The position numbers and the translations under genes are program-made. The notes beneath the pieces are model-generated. The model was not told the origin of the DNA. It ran no database searches and worked only from the letters and a program-made list of their open reading frames with translations. Of a DNA stretch of 61,955 nucleotides, positions 34,608-41,181 are shown piece by piece. Numbering within the stretch: position 1 is the first letter of the stretch; each line of letters starts with the position of its first letter. The DNA comes from a virus, in the IMG/VR virus record IMGVR_UViG_3300032288_000863, positions 1 through 61,955 of that record; one strand, written 5' to 3'.

Positions 34608-37055
34608 CTAGTAATACGCCGCCTTTCTAGGCGCGTACTGGTAAGGCAAGTCTACCTCATCGGACGGAAGAGTAATAAACCCTCCCTGACGGAATCTCAT
34701 TAATGCAAGTGTGGTGGCATCCACCAAGTCGTCATTTCTCCCGGCCGGAAAGTCGTTGCACTCCTCTATGACCTCCCGCGCCCAGCGCCTGTCGGGCGCC
34801 CACACGATCCCGGCAGAGAAGAGATCAGACACAGCGTTCACCCGGCTTATCTTGTCCTGCCCCCTGCCCGGGGTGAACTCCCCGAGCGGTATGCCCATCC
34901 GCCTCATCTCTTGATACAGCGCCGCACCGTTGGACTTCTTCTCTACGATGAATGCGTCTGGTTGCCACTCCTTATACTGCTCCAGCACCATCTGCTTCAA
35001 CTCCGGGAACTCCAGACGTTTCTTGATGGCGTTCAGCAGGATGATGTTGTGGTTGTTTGTCTCTTCATTAAAGAAGATCCCCCACGTCAGGAGCGCATTG
35101 TAGTCTGCCCGGTTAGACGTTTCTTGGGCAGCGTCTAGGGCCATAATAATGAAGTCACACTTGGGTGGGTCGTCTTTGTCCCATATCTGCCACCATTCCC
35201 TCTTTATTAGCGCCCCTTCCTCTGCCGTGGGCTGCTGCATGTACTGCGCCTGCCAGTACCGGGGGTCCATTCCGGCCTTCTTCGCCATCAACTCCTCCAT
35301 CGGCCAGAAGTCAGGCCACAGAGGCTTTTCATTTAATATGGCAGGGAACTCGACGACCTCCCACTCGTCAGCGTCATCATTTCTCGTCATGTGGTCGATA
35401 ATCTGCCCGGTCAGGTCCAGCTTGGACCACCGCGTATTGTGGGATACCACACCGTTAGCAATAAAGTTTTCCGTGCGCTCTACTTGAAGATCAAAAACTT
35501 CTGCTTCGCCGTCAGGAAGGATCGTCGTTATCTCGTCTAACGTGACGCTGTAAGTATTCAGCAGCGAGTCGCAAGACCTCGGGGGTTTTGCCATATCCGA
35601 CTGCAAGGTTACAGTCGTTGCAAAGCAGCCCTCGGACCTGTCCGGTATCGTGGCAGTGGTCGATACAGAGTTTTCCCCCCCAATGAGTACGGGTGTTGAT
35701 TTTAGAAGGTACTTGACCACAGACATCGCAACGGTTGCCTCTCTCTGCAACCATACTGTTGTACTGCTCAAGCGTGATGCCATACCGGCTTTTGACTCTA
35801 GCCGCACGCCGGTTCTCCGGACTGTAGCTTCTTCCTCTATACCCTTCTGCCCAACGCTGTTTGTTGTAATGCGTGCGACAAAGCCCTTTACTTTTAGCAG
35901 GCTCTGTACAACCTTCTTGAATGCAGATCTTACCTTTCCATTTACCGTGGTGTCCGACCGGATGTTTGACAGCATCGGGATTTTTTTGCCGGTACCACTC
36001 CCTTGCTCTGCACGCTCCACACAATTGCTGTTTTTTTCTTGCTTGTACGCGGTTGTTGCATCCTTCAATGCTACAAGCGACATACCCGGTTTCAGGTCTT
36101 TCAGTCTGATCCATTGCTGTTCTCCGTCAGTGTCTACAAGAAACGGATGTCTCTCGTTTGCCCGGAGAATTCTACCAGATCGTGTTTGTACTTGGTAGAT
36201 CGTATCAATACCATTTGACTTGTGGTTAAGTACCCGTGATGTGGTTATGCGTCCATCTTCGTATGTCGCTATTTCATCACCGGGGCGCAGGTCTTTAAGC
36301 GGAGTCTCGCTTCCATCAGGGCGTAACACCCCTGTATCCCCCGTCATGCACATCACCACGATGATCGCGCCTCCCGGCATCAGTCGCTGGATGGGGCCTG
36401 ACTGGAACCACTCCCATGCGGGGGCGAAGACATCGGGCCTTCCTTGCTTGGCCTCCTGCTCTGAGTGAGGATCATCAATAATAAATAGATCAGCACCGCG
36501 CCCAGCGAGAGCACCGCCCACACCAATAGCAAAATACTCTCCGTTAAAATTAGTGCCCCACCGAGAAGCGGACTTACTGTCTGCTTGAAGCTCCACTTGC
36601 GGGAAAATATCATTGTACAGATCGCTCCCGACAAGGTTCCGCACCCGTCTACCGAAGTTCACTGCCAGATCGGCAGTGTGCGAGGCCATGATGATCTTCT
36701 TCTGGGGGAACTTCCCCAGAAACCACGCTGGAGCAAGGTAGGAAATCATCTCTGACTTGCCGTGACGGGGGGCAATGTTGACGATCACCCGCTTTTTCCT
36801 GCCCGCCGCAATTTCTTCAAAGATTTTGGCAAGTTTTCGGTGATGGGGCCCCACGATATAGCCGGGGTACACGTGGTTAATGAAGTCTAAAAAGGACTCA
36901 CGTCCCTTTACTTGCGTGATTTGCGACTGATACTGCTTTAAAAGCTCCGCTACGCGACGTTTTTCCTTGTCCGGGAGGTTGGGCAGGGCGTTTTTTAGCC
37001 TTTGTATGTCAGCAAGTGACAGTTTTGGGCCAGCCGGGGGGTTTTGCGGCGTCAT
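34608..37055 (-). CDS. terL: Terminase large subunit, interrupted by an in-frame intein
   Basis: The 815-codon frame encodes a 510-residue terminase (residues 1-235 joined to 541-815) plus a 305-residue intein. ATPase motifs are IAPRHGKS (Walker A, about 94-101) and LFIIDDPH (Walker B, about 190-197). After the intein comes TRWSKLDLTG, the conserved coupling motif. The nuclease domain has acidic sites in MALDAAQ, VEKKSNG and GRNDDLVDA. It would cut and package phage DNA at the portal. The start overlaps the small-terminase stop by 4 bases (ATGA). Splicing must occur for function, because the intein splits the TRW motif from Walker B. Confidence 0.9.
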   Translation of the reverse strand: MTPQNPPAGPKLSLADIQRLKNALPNLPDKEKRRVAELLKQYQSQITQVKGRESFLDFINHVYPGYIVGPHHRKLAKIFEEIAAGRKKRVIVNIAPRHGKSEMISYLAPAWFLGKFPQKKIIMASHTADLAVNFGRRVRNLVGSDLYNDIFPQVELQADSKSASRWGTNFNGEYFAIGVGGALAGRGADLFIIDDPHSEQEAKQGRPDVFAPAWEWFQSGPIQRLMPGGAIIVVMCMTGDTGVLRPDGSETPLKDLRPGDEIATYEDGRITTSRVLNHKSNGIDTIYQVQTRSGRILRANERHPFLVDTDGEQQWIRLKDLKPGMSLVALKDATTAYKQEKNSNCVERAEQGSGTGKKIPMLSNIRSDTTVNGKVRSAFKKVVQSLLKVKGFVARITTNSVGQKGIEEEATVRRTGVRLESKAGMASRLSSTTVWLQREATVAMSVVKYLLKSTPVLIGGENSVSTTATIPDRSEGCFATTVTLQSDMAKPPRSCDSLLNTYSVTLDEITTILPDGEAEVFDLQVERTENFIANGVVSHNTRWSKLDLTGQIIDHMTRNDDADEWEVVEFPAILNEKPLWPDFWPMEELMAKKAGMDPRYWQAQYMQQPTAEEGALIKREWWQIWDKDDPPKCDFIIMALDAAQETSNRADYNALLTWGIFFNEETNNHNIILLNAIKKRLEFPELKQMVLEQYKEWQPDAFIVEKKSNGAALYQEMRRMGIPLGEFTPGRGQDKISRVNAVSDLFSAGIVWAPDRRWAREVIEECNDFPAGRNDDLVDATTLALMRFRQGGFITLPSDEVDLPYQYAPRKAAYY
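35436..36350 (-). other. Intein in terL (305 residues)
   Basis: The first residue is Cys (TGC at 36350), with block A as CMTGDTGVLRPDG and block B as RANERHPFLV containing the splicing His. The end is VFDLQVERTENFIANGVVSHN followed by Thr as the +1 nucleophile. All canonical residues for protein splicing (Cys1, block-B His, His-Asn, +1 Thr) are present. The insertion lies exactly before the conserved TRW motif of the terminase. About 130 residues form the splicing domain. The 170 or so residues between look like low-complexity shadow translation, because the DNA there encodes a nuclease in another frame. Confidence 0.88.
35512..36114 (-). CDS. HNH/endonuclease VII-type homing nuclease, overlapping the intein in another frame
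   Basis: This 200-residue protein is read in a different frame of the same strand and lies wholly within the intein DNA. GGAG sits 7 bases before ATG 36114, so it can be translated on its own. It has two N-terminal Cys clusters (CSIEGCNN...CGAC and CIQEGCTEPAKSKGLCRTH), then CDVCG, CIDHCHDTGQVRGLLCNDCN and a C-terminal helix. DHxHxTGxxRGxLCxxCN is the active-site and zinc signature of the endonuclease VII family. As a homing endonuclease it would cut intein-less terL genes. The overlap with a frame that must stay open for splicing is very unusual. Confidence 0.85.
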   Translation of the reverse strand: MDQTERPETGYVACSIEGCNNRVQARKKQQLCGACRAREWYRQKNPDAVKHPVGHHGKWKGKICIQEGCTEPAKSKGLCRTHYNKQRWAEGYRGRSYSPENRRAARVKSRYGITLEQYNSMVAERGNRCDVCGQVPSKINTRTHWGGKLCIDHCHDTGQVRGLLCNDCNLAVGYGKTPEVLRLAAEYLQRHVRRDNDDPS

Positions 37056-37594
37056 TTGGGGTCAGTTTCAGGCTCTACGGCGTATTCGATGTTCTCAAGC
37101 ACGGATAAAAGCTCCTTTTCGACCTCTTCGATGGGCTTTATCTGTATGGTCATCTCACTTCGCCGCTTGAATGCGTCTACACCATCAATTTCCCCGAGCT
37201 TCGTCAGGGCTGCGATGCGGTCTTTGGGCATCTGGGCATGTTCGATTTCATACACCAGCTTATTAATGACGTACATCTTCAACTCAGATAGCTCATCGAC
37301 CAACATACATTTGGTCTGAGCCACCATGCCTGCCAAGTACGCCATCGTTTCGTTGGGGTAGCGGTTGTACTCGGGGCGCAACTTGGGGTTCTGCATCATC
37401 TGCTGCGCCAAATCATGCGCTTCTATCTTATGTTGTGCCGTTGGCACGACCGGTTCGCCCGTCAGATCAGATAACAGCTTGATTGTGCGTACCCGCATTT
37501 CCAATTCTTCATTGGGTAGCAAGTCTGGAAATGCTTCTGAAGCCCTGCTGGGGAGCGGAATGTCATCTTCGATGTCGGGAATTAACATATCCAT
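37052..37594 (-). CDS. Candidate terminase small subunit
   Basis: ATG 37594 gives 180 residues; the frame is open further upstream but that part reads as non-coding. The protein is acidic and helical with ELSELKMYVINKLVYEIEHA and a C-terminal helix, and it overlaps terL by 4 bases. Position and coupling suggest the DNA-recognition subunit of the terminase. I see no clear helix-turn-helix. There is no good ribosome site, but a TATACT box sits 6 bases before the ATG, so the message could be leaderless. Confidence 0.6.
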   Translation of the reverse strand: MDMLIPDIEDDIPLPSRASEAFPDLLPNEELEMRVRTIKLLSDLTGEPVVPTAQHKIEAHDLAQQMMQNPKLRPEYNRYPNETMAYLAGMVAQTKCMLVDELSELKMYVINKLVYEIEHAQMPKDRIAALTKLGEIDGVDAFKRRSEMTIQIKPIEEVEKELLSVLENIEYAVEPETDPK

Positions 37595-37809
37595 AGCCGA
37601 AGTATACAGAAATTTTTGTAGTAGTAAAAATAAATCAGGGACTCCAAAACAGTAAAGGGGGGGATGTTCCAAAAATACGGAGTTGTTTGTGTGGATTAAA
37701 GCGTAGCGGTGCGAGCGGGACTCCGATTTCCACAATGTGGGGTGGGGGGTGGGTGGGGTTAGCTAAGGAAAGGTTGACGGATGCGGCGAGTCCGCCCATA
37801 CTGTGCTCA

Positions 37810-37832
37810 TCGGCTAGCACATCGCTAGCCGA
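37810..37832. repeat. Inverted repeat TCGGCTAGC/GCTAGCCGA
   Basis: Perfect 9-bp arms flank a 5-base loop, 10 bases before the first copy of the 19-bp palindrome. It could be an operator or a separate hairpin in the early mRNA leader. Confidence 0.7.
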
Positions 37833-37841
37833 CAACCCGCA

Positions 37842-37860
37842 TCCTATCGCGGCGATAGGA
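37842..37860. repeat. 19-bp palindrome, copy 1
   Basis: TCCTATCGCGGCGATAGGA is a perfect 9-bp inverted repeat around one base. It is one of six such sites in 37.8-41.2 kb and lies 21 bases before the first early gene. Confidence 0.9.
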
Positions 37861-37881
37861 CACTTAGTGGAGCATAGTTAA

Positions 37882-38430
37882 ATGAAAGCAATACAGTCCG
37901 TACGTGAAGCAGTAACCGTAGCCTTAAACGTCGAAGCAAAGTATGCCGAAGTGGTGCGATACTTTGGCGATCCCGGATGCTTCGATGCCGAACCGAACGA
38001 GGCCGCGAAGAAGCTCAAGGCGGAAGCGAAAGAGGAGCTGTACCAGCAACTCAGTAAGCGAGAAGGTGGCGACGCAGCGAAAGCCGCCAAGCTAACAAAG
38101 GACGCGTGGAAGGATCTGACGGGCACCGAGAAGAAGCGGCTACAGGCCGCGCGCAACCGCGTCAAGATGCTGGTCGATAACCGATGGGCTCGCATGAAGC
38201 TCACGTGGAAGCAGGCGGGCGAGGAGATGGCCACCGCTGAGGCCGCAGAGTCTGGCGAGCCTATGCCAGCGAAGGCTAAGAAAACCGTATTGGATCGGTG
38301 GGCTGCCTTCGAGGTTGAATCGACCAAGGCTGTTAAGAAGAGCCTAGAGCTAGATCCGCAACGGTATGCGGAATGGGTCGCACATTGCCGGGCAGAGTTA
38401 CAGAAGATGCTCGACGCGCGGAAACTCTGA
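37882..38430 (+). CDS. Early helical protein of unknown function
   Basis: This 182-residue, highly charged, mostly helical protein is rich in Ala, Lys and Glu. It is the first early gene, reads away from the late operon, and is followed directly by a strong terminator, so it forms a single-gene unit. The palindrome upstream may control it. Such a position suits an early regulator or host-takeover protein. I recognise no family. Confidence 0.7.
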   Translation: MKAIQSVREAVTVALNVEAKYAEVVRYFGDPGCFDAEPNEAAKKLKAEAKEELYQQLSKREGGDAAKAAKLTKDAWKDLTGTEKKRLQAARNRVKMLVDNRWARMKLTWKQAGEEMATAEAAESGEPMPAKAKKTVLDRWAAFEVESTKAVKKSLELDPQRYAEWVAHCRAELQKMLDARKL

Positions 38431-38446
38431 TCTACCTCGCCACACA

Positions 38447-38477
38447 GGGAGGAGCCTTTCGGCTCCTCCCTTTTTTT
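38447..38477 (+). terminator. Intrinsic terminator after the first early gene
   Basis: A perfect 10-bp stem (GGGAGGAGCC/GGCTCCTCCC) with a TTTC loop is followed by seven T. Confidence 0.95.
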
Positions 38478-38544
38478 GTGCCCAGCACTGGCATCGGCAC
38501 TGGTCTCGTGCGCGTGCGCGTGTCTGGCGAGCGCGTGCGTGCGT

Positions 38545-38614
38545 GTTTGTAAAGTAAAACTACTTATCATTTTGCTAAGTTTGTAAAGTAATCCTATATA
38601 GCAAATTGCTAAGT
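38545..38614. repeat. Pair of interleaved 34-bp repeats
   Basis: GTTTGTAAAGTAA occurs at 38545-38557 and 38579-38591, and TTGCTAAGT at 38572-38580 and 38606-38614. Both are offset by exactly 34 bases, about three helical turns. A conserved spacing suggests a protein-binding array. Confidence 0.75.
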
Positions 38615-38648
38615 AGGCGCGTGCGTGAGTATTTTTTTTATTTTCTGA

Positions 38649-38667
38649 TCCTATCACGACGATAGGA
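38649..38667. repeat. 19-bp palindrome, copy 2 (divergent centre)
   Basis: TCCTATCACGACGATAGGA has intact 7-bp outer arms, but the inner G of the left arm is A. It is the least perfect of the six copies. Confidence 0.8.
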
Positions 38668-38682
38668 TGGTTCAGTTACACC

Positions 38683-38707
38683 ATCATTTACTGAGTGAGT
38701 AAATGAT
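38683..38707. repeat. Inverted repeat ATCATTTACT/AGTAAATGAT
   Basis: Perfect 10-bp arms surround GAGTG. No T-tract follows, so this is more likely a binding site than a terminator. Confidence 0.75.
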
Positions 38708-38729
38708 AAACGCGAATTAGTAAAGGGCC

Positions 38730-39207
38730 GTTCCATTAGTAAAGCGTTGTTCCAGCGTTGTTCCAATTTGTAACTTAGCTAATGGAACGGGATTTCGCTC
38801 TAACTTTATGTATCGACTTTTTGGGGGTCTCGTAAGCCATTGAAAAGTTATTTCCGTGGGCTTGTTCCTTTACTTATCGAAAATGAAACTTTACGTCCGT
38901 TCCAATGTTCCAGCGATTTTCGGGGGGTGAGGGGGGGACCGCGAAAATTTGAGAGGGAGAGGGCAGGGGCGCGAGCCCACACCCATTAGTAAACCGAATT
39001 CTCCCAACAGACCGTCCTCTCTCTAAAACTACTGGAACAATGGAACATTTACCCCCCAATATATATACTTCATAATAATAATATATATACTTACTACTAC
39101 TACTACTACTAAAAACAATAACTTACAAACGCCCCAAAACCCGTATTAGTAAAGTGGCCGTAGCGTAAGCTAAGAAAAAAACTGGAACGGCGCTGGAACA
39201 ATGGAAC
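38730..39207. repeat. Iteron-like array of 11 TGGAAC/GTTCCA sites
   Basis: GTTCCA starts at 38730, 38749, 38760, 38899 and 38907. TGGAAC starts at 38783, 39033, 39041, 39183, 39194 and 39202. Within clusters the offsets are 8 or 11 bases (19 once, equal to 8 plus 11). CTGGAACAATGGAACA is repeated exactly at 39032-39047 and 39193-39208. The orientation switches from GTTCCA to TGGAAC across the middle. Confidence 0.85.
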
Positions 39208-39308
39208 AACCCTTTACAAATCCCCCAAATCTGCCCAAAACGCGCCAAAACCTACCCCGAACCCACCTCAACCCCCAAAAAACACTTCATCTTCTAAGAA
39301 AATATTAG

Positions 39309-39337
39309 TTGACTCAGAAGTAAAGTAGTGCTATACT
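39309..39337 (+). promoter_or_regulatory. Sigma70-type promoter P1
   Basis: TTGACT (39309-39314) and TATACT (39332-39337) are separated by exactly 17 bases and lead toward the small gene at 39435. The surrounding sequence is nearly the same as that of P2 at 40034. Confidence 0.85.
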
Positions 39338-39384
39338 ATTCCCAACAGTGAGAGATCGACCAAAACAACCAAACCCTAACCCCA

Positions 39385-39403
39385 TCCTATCGCCACGATA
39401 GGA
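39385..39403. repeat. 19-bp palindrome, copy 3
   Basis: TCCTATCGCCACGATAGGA has perfect 8-bp arms with centre CCA. It lies in the 5' leader between promoter P1 and the gene at 39435. Confidence 0.9.
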
Positions 39404-39434
39404 CGCACGACCAAGCCCAAAGGAGGGCACAACA

Positions 39435-39629
39435 ATGAGCAGATACAAAGCAGGGACCAAAGCCGCCGCTACGCGCCTCCGCAAGCACACAGAGGCACAA
39501 GACAAGCTCAAGGCACTCGCTGCCGAGAGACAGGCCACAGAAGCCCGCCTGCATGCACAGGAGGAGGCACGACTCGCTGCCCAAGCCGCACTACGAGCAG
39601 CGGCCAGAAACATCCTATCGTGGCGATAG
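39435..39629 (+). CDS. Small Ala/Arg/Lys-rich helical protein
   Basis: This 64-residue protein has AGGAGG 8 bases before ATG 39435. It is one long basic helix (LHAQEEARLAAQAALRAAAR), probably a DNA-binding or oligomerising peptide. The fourth copy of the palindrome overlaps the last codons and the TAG stop. Promoter P1 lies about 100 bases upstream. The family is not recognised. Confidence 0.6.
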   Translation: MSRYKAGTKAAATRLRKHTEAQDKLKALAAERQATEARLHAQEEARLAAQAALRAAARNILSWR

Positions 39630-39631
39630 GA
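39613..39631. repeat. 19-bp palindrome, copy 4 (overlaps a gene end)
   Basis: TCCTATCGTGGCGATAGGA has perfect 8-bp arms. The right arm supplies the TAG stop of the 64-residue protein, so the site also constrains the C-terminal ILSWR. Confidence 0.9.
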
Positions 39632-39695
39632 CGAGTGAGAGTGAGAGTAAGTGTGAATGTGTGAGTTTTAAAATTTATATATGAGGGATAGTGTG

Positions 39696-40016
39696 ATGAG
39701 CAGAAGCAACGAGACTTACAACGGCTGGACCAATTACGCCACGTGGCGCGTTCACTTGGAGATGTTCGACGGCATGGAGTTGGGTACGCCCGTGTCTGCC
39801 CACGACTTGCAGGACATGGCCGAGGACGCAGTAGAGATGACTTCATCAGAGGGCTTCGCCCGGGACTACGCGATGGCATTCCTGTCAGACGTGAACTGGC
39901 ACGAGATCGCCGAGCATGTGACCGCCTGCAACGAGGACGAGAAAGAATACGAGGACTATGACCTAGACCCAGACCCCCATGCGGGGAGCGAGTGGACAGG
40001 CGCAGGAGGGAGGTGA
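39696..40016 (+). CDS. Conserved small phage protein (NETYNGWTNYATW family)
   Basis: ATG 39696 is 7 bases after GAGGGA and gives 106 residues; the ATG at 39681 has no such site. NETYNGWTNYATWRVHLEMF at the N-terminus is a strongly conserved motif of a small phage and plasmid family with only a DUF name. The rest is acidic, ending in a Glu/Asp-rich tail. Similar proteins are sometimes near replication or anti-restriction genes, but the function is not established. Confidence 0.7.
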   Translation: MSRSNETYNGWTNYATWRVHLEMFDGMELGTPVSAHDLQDMAEDAVEMTSSEGFARDYAMAFLSDVNWHEIAEHVTACNEDEKEYEDYDLDPDPHAGSEWTGAGGR

Positions 40017-40033
40017 GCCAAAATAAAAACCCC

Positions 40034-40062
40034 TTGACTCTAAAGTAAAGTTATGCTAGACT
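40034..40062 (+). promoter_or_regulatory. Sigma70-type promoter P2
   Basis: TTGACT (40034-40039), 17-base spacer and TAGACT (40057-40062). The spacer and flanks match P1 at most positions (common core AAGTAAAGT, TGCTA, ACTATT). It drives toward the DUF3150-like/MoxR cassette. Confidence 0.8.
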
Positions 40063-40086
40063 ATTATCTGTTTGAGTGAGAGTGTA

Positions 40087-40130
40087 GTTGTTTGTTGAGT
40101 TGTTTGTTGAGTTGTTTGTTGAGTTGTTTA
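40087..40130. repeat. 12-bp tandem repeat, 3.6 copies
   Basis: GTTGTTTGTTGA occurs three times end to end from 40087, then a partial copy. It lies in the transcribed leader downstream of P2. Confidence 0.85.
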
Positions 40131-40146
40131 GTTAAACCCCGGCTGA

Positions 40147-40165
40147 CCCTATCGTGACGATAGGA
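40147..40165. repeat. 19-bp palindrome, copy 5
   Basis: CCCTATCGTGACGATAGGA has one terminal mismatch (C for T) and otherwise perfect arms. It sits between P2 and the gene at 40217. Confidence 0.85.
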
Positions 40166-40216
40166 CGCGATAAGCGGCGCGGTATTCCGCGTAGCCACAG
40201 TAACGAGGAAAGAGAA

Positions 40217-41146
40217 ATGAACATGATTACCTATACCCCTGACAACATCCCGGCCAGCATCGCTGCCCCGTCGCACATCACCAGCCTGCAAACAGCAGGC
40301 ATTCTCGTAGGGGTGCGTGTCCGCACCACCACGGGCAGTGTGAAAGACCACGAAGCGAGCGAGGAGATCACGGCGCAGAAGAACGCGACGCACGGCGCAG
40401 CCAGCGTGACCAAGCACCTGCTCGACGGGCCGGAGTTCAAGGCGCTAAAGAGTATGTCGAGCGCAGTACGTAACGGCATGGTGCGGTTTTGTTTCCGGTG
40501 GTCCGACGACTGGTGGTACGTGCCGATGGCCCGCTATGACGCCTACTGCACGTGGGAGGCGGAGATCATCAAGCAGTTTGACGAGCGACTAGAGGCCTTC
40601 TTGCACGCATACGTGGCGCTCCGTGCTGACGCTGCGTTCCGGTTGGGCGACATGTTCAACGCGTCCGAGTACCCCACGGTAGAGGAGTTGCGTCGCAGGT
40701 TCGGCATCACGCCCCTGCGTGCCGACGTGCCAAGCGGGGACTTTCGCGTACAGATAGCCCAAGACTTGGCCGATGATCTACGCAAGCACTACGTGAACCA
40801 GACAGCCGAGGTGGTCTCCGGCATGGTCGCAGCGCAGCGCGAGCAGTTGATCGAGGTGATGAAGTCCCTCGCCCACACGTGCGGGACCGAGGTCAAGCAG
40901 AACAAGAAGGGCGAGACGGTCGTCGCACGGCGCAAGCTCCACGAGTCGACGCTGACAAAAGCACTGGAGATGATCGACACATTCCGGCGGTTTAATCCTG
41001 CCGGGGATCAGGTGCTGGAGGACATCCGCACGAGCCTTGAGCAGGCGCTGTCTGGCGTGACTATCGAGACCCTGCGCGAGTCCGACACGGTGCGCTCCCA
41101 TGTGGAGCAGGAGGTGACCAGCATATTGGACAAGTTCCGTCTGTGA
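40217..41146 (+). CDS. DUF3150-like protein, partner of the MoxR ATPase
   Basis: ATG 40217 follows GAGGAAAG and gives 309 residues. The protein is mostly helical with Trp/Tyr-rich FCFRWSDDWWYVPMARYDAY near residue 90 and a long C-terminal helical region (SLEQALSGVTIETLRESDTV). Proteins of this type occur with MoxR-like ATPases and CobT/VWA proteins in phages; I assign the family from memory. The gene begins a GC-rich cassette: 63% GC in bases 40861-40920. Palindromes flank it on both sides. Confidence 0.6.
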   Translation: MNMITYTPDNIPASIAAPSHITSLQTAGILVGVRVRTTTGSVKDHEASEEITAQKNATHGAASVTKHLLDGPEFKALKSMSSAVRNGMVRFCFRWSDDWWYVPMARYDAYCTWEAEIIKQFDERLEAFLHAYVALRADAAFRLGDMFNASEYPTVEELRRRFGITPLRADVPSGDFRVQIAQDLADDLRKHYVNQTAEVVSGMVAAQREQLIEVMKSLAHTCGTEVKQNKKGETVVARRKLHESTLTKALEMIDTFRRFNPAGDQVLEDIRTSLEQALSGVTIETLRESDTVRSHVEQEVTSILDKFRL

Positions 41147-41162
41147 GAGAGGGAGTGCGCGG

Positions 41163-41181
41163 TCCTATCGTCACGATAGGA
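41163..41181. repeat. 19-bp palindrome, copy 6
   Basis: TCCTATCGTCACGATAGGA has perfect 8-bp arms. It lies in the 154-base gap between the DUF3150-like gene and the ATPase gene. The remainder of this gap is AT-rich with AGTTACACAC twice in a row (41269 onward) before AAGGAG. Confidence 0.9.

Larger units (their letters stand above)
37595..37881 (+). promoter_or_regulatory. Divergent control region between late and early genes
   Basis: This 287-base gap separates the minus-strand late operon from the plus-strand early genes and holds no gene I can support. It contains a GTTCCA site (37666-37671), G-rich runs at 37738-37760, a 9-bp inverted repeat (37810-37832) and the first 19-bp palindrome (37842-37860). 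Minus-strand TATACT near 37600 is a possible late -10 box, without a clear -35. A GGAG site lies 9 bases before ATG 37882. Confidence 0.55.
38478..39434. other. Non-coding control region, candidate replication origin
   Basis: Almost 1 kb has no supportable gene. From left to right it holds alternating GC/GT runs (38508-38547), a 34-bp repeat pair, a 19-bp palindrome, a 10-bp inverted repeat (38683-38707), 11 TGGAAC sites in two orientations (38730-39207), four ATTAGTAAA repeats (38716, 38735, 38985, 39145), an AT-rich tract (39056-39120), a promoter (39309-39337) and another palindrome. Iteron-like sites, an AT-rich unwinding tract and a promoter together are what a theta-type origin usually shows. 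The origin role is an inference. Confidence 0.6.

Noticed and set aside
35436-36350. Reading the terminase interruption as a frameshift or pseudogene
   Set aside because: The frame is unbroken, the splicing residues are all present and both exteins carry the expected terminase motifs.
37878-38657. 259-codon minus-strand frame over the first early gene
   Set aside because: It covers a perfect terminator and repeat DNA in antisense, and the plus-strand gene has a good ribosome site and codon pattern.
39314-39613. 99-codon minus-strand frame
   Set aside because: It is antisense to the small basic gene at 39435 and lies across the P1 leader and palindrome 3.
39613-39631. Palindromes as rho-independent terminators
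   Set aside because: None of the six copies is followed by a T-tract on either strand, while true terminators in this genome have seven T.
40087-40130. CRISPR array
   Set aside because: Repeats are 12 bases, directly adjacent with no spacers, and no cas genes other than a lone Cas4-like nuclease are present.
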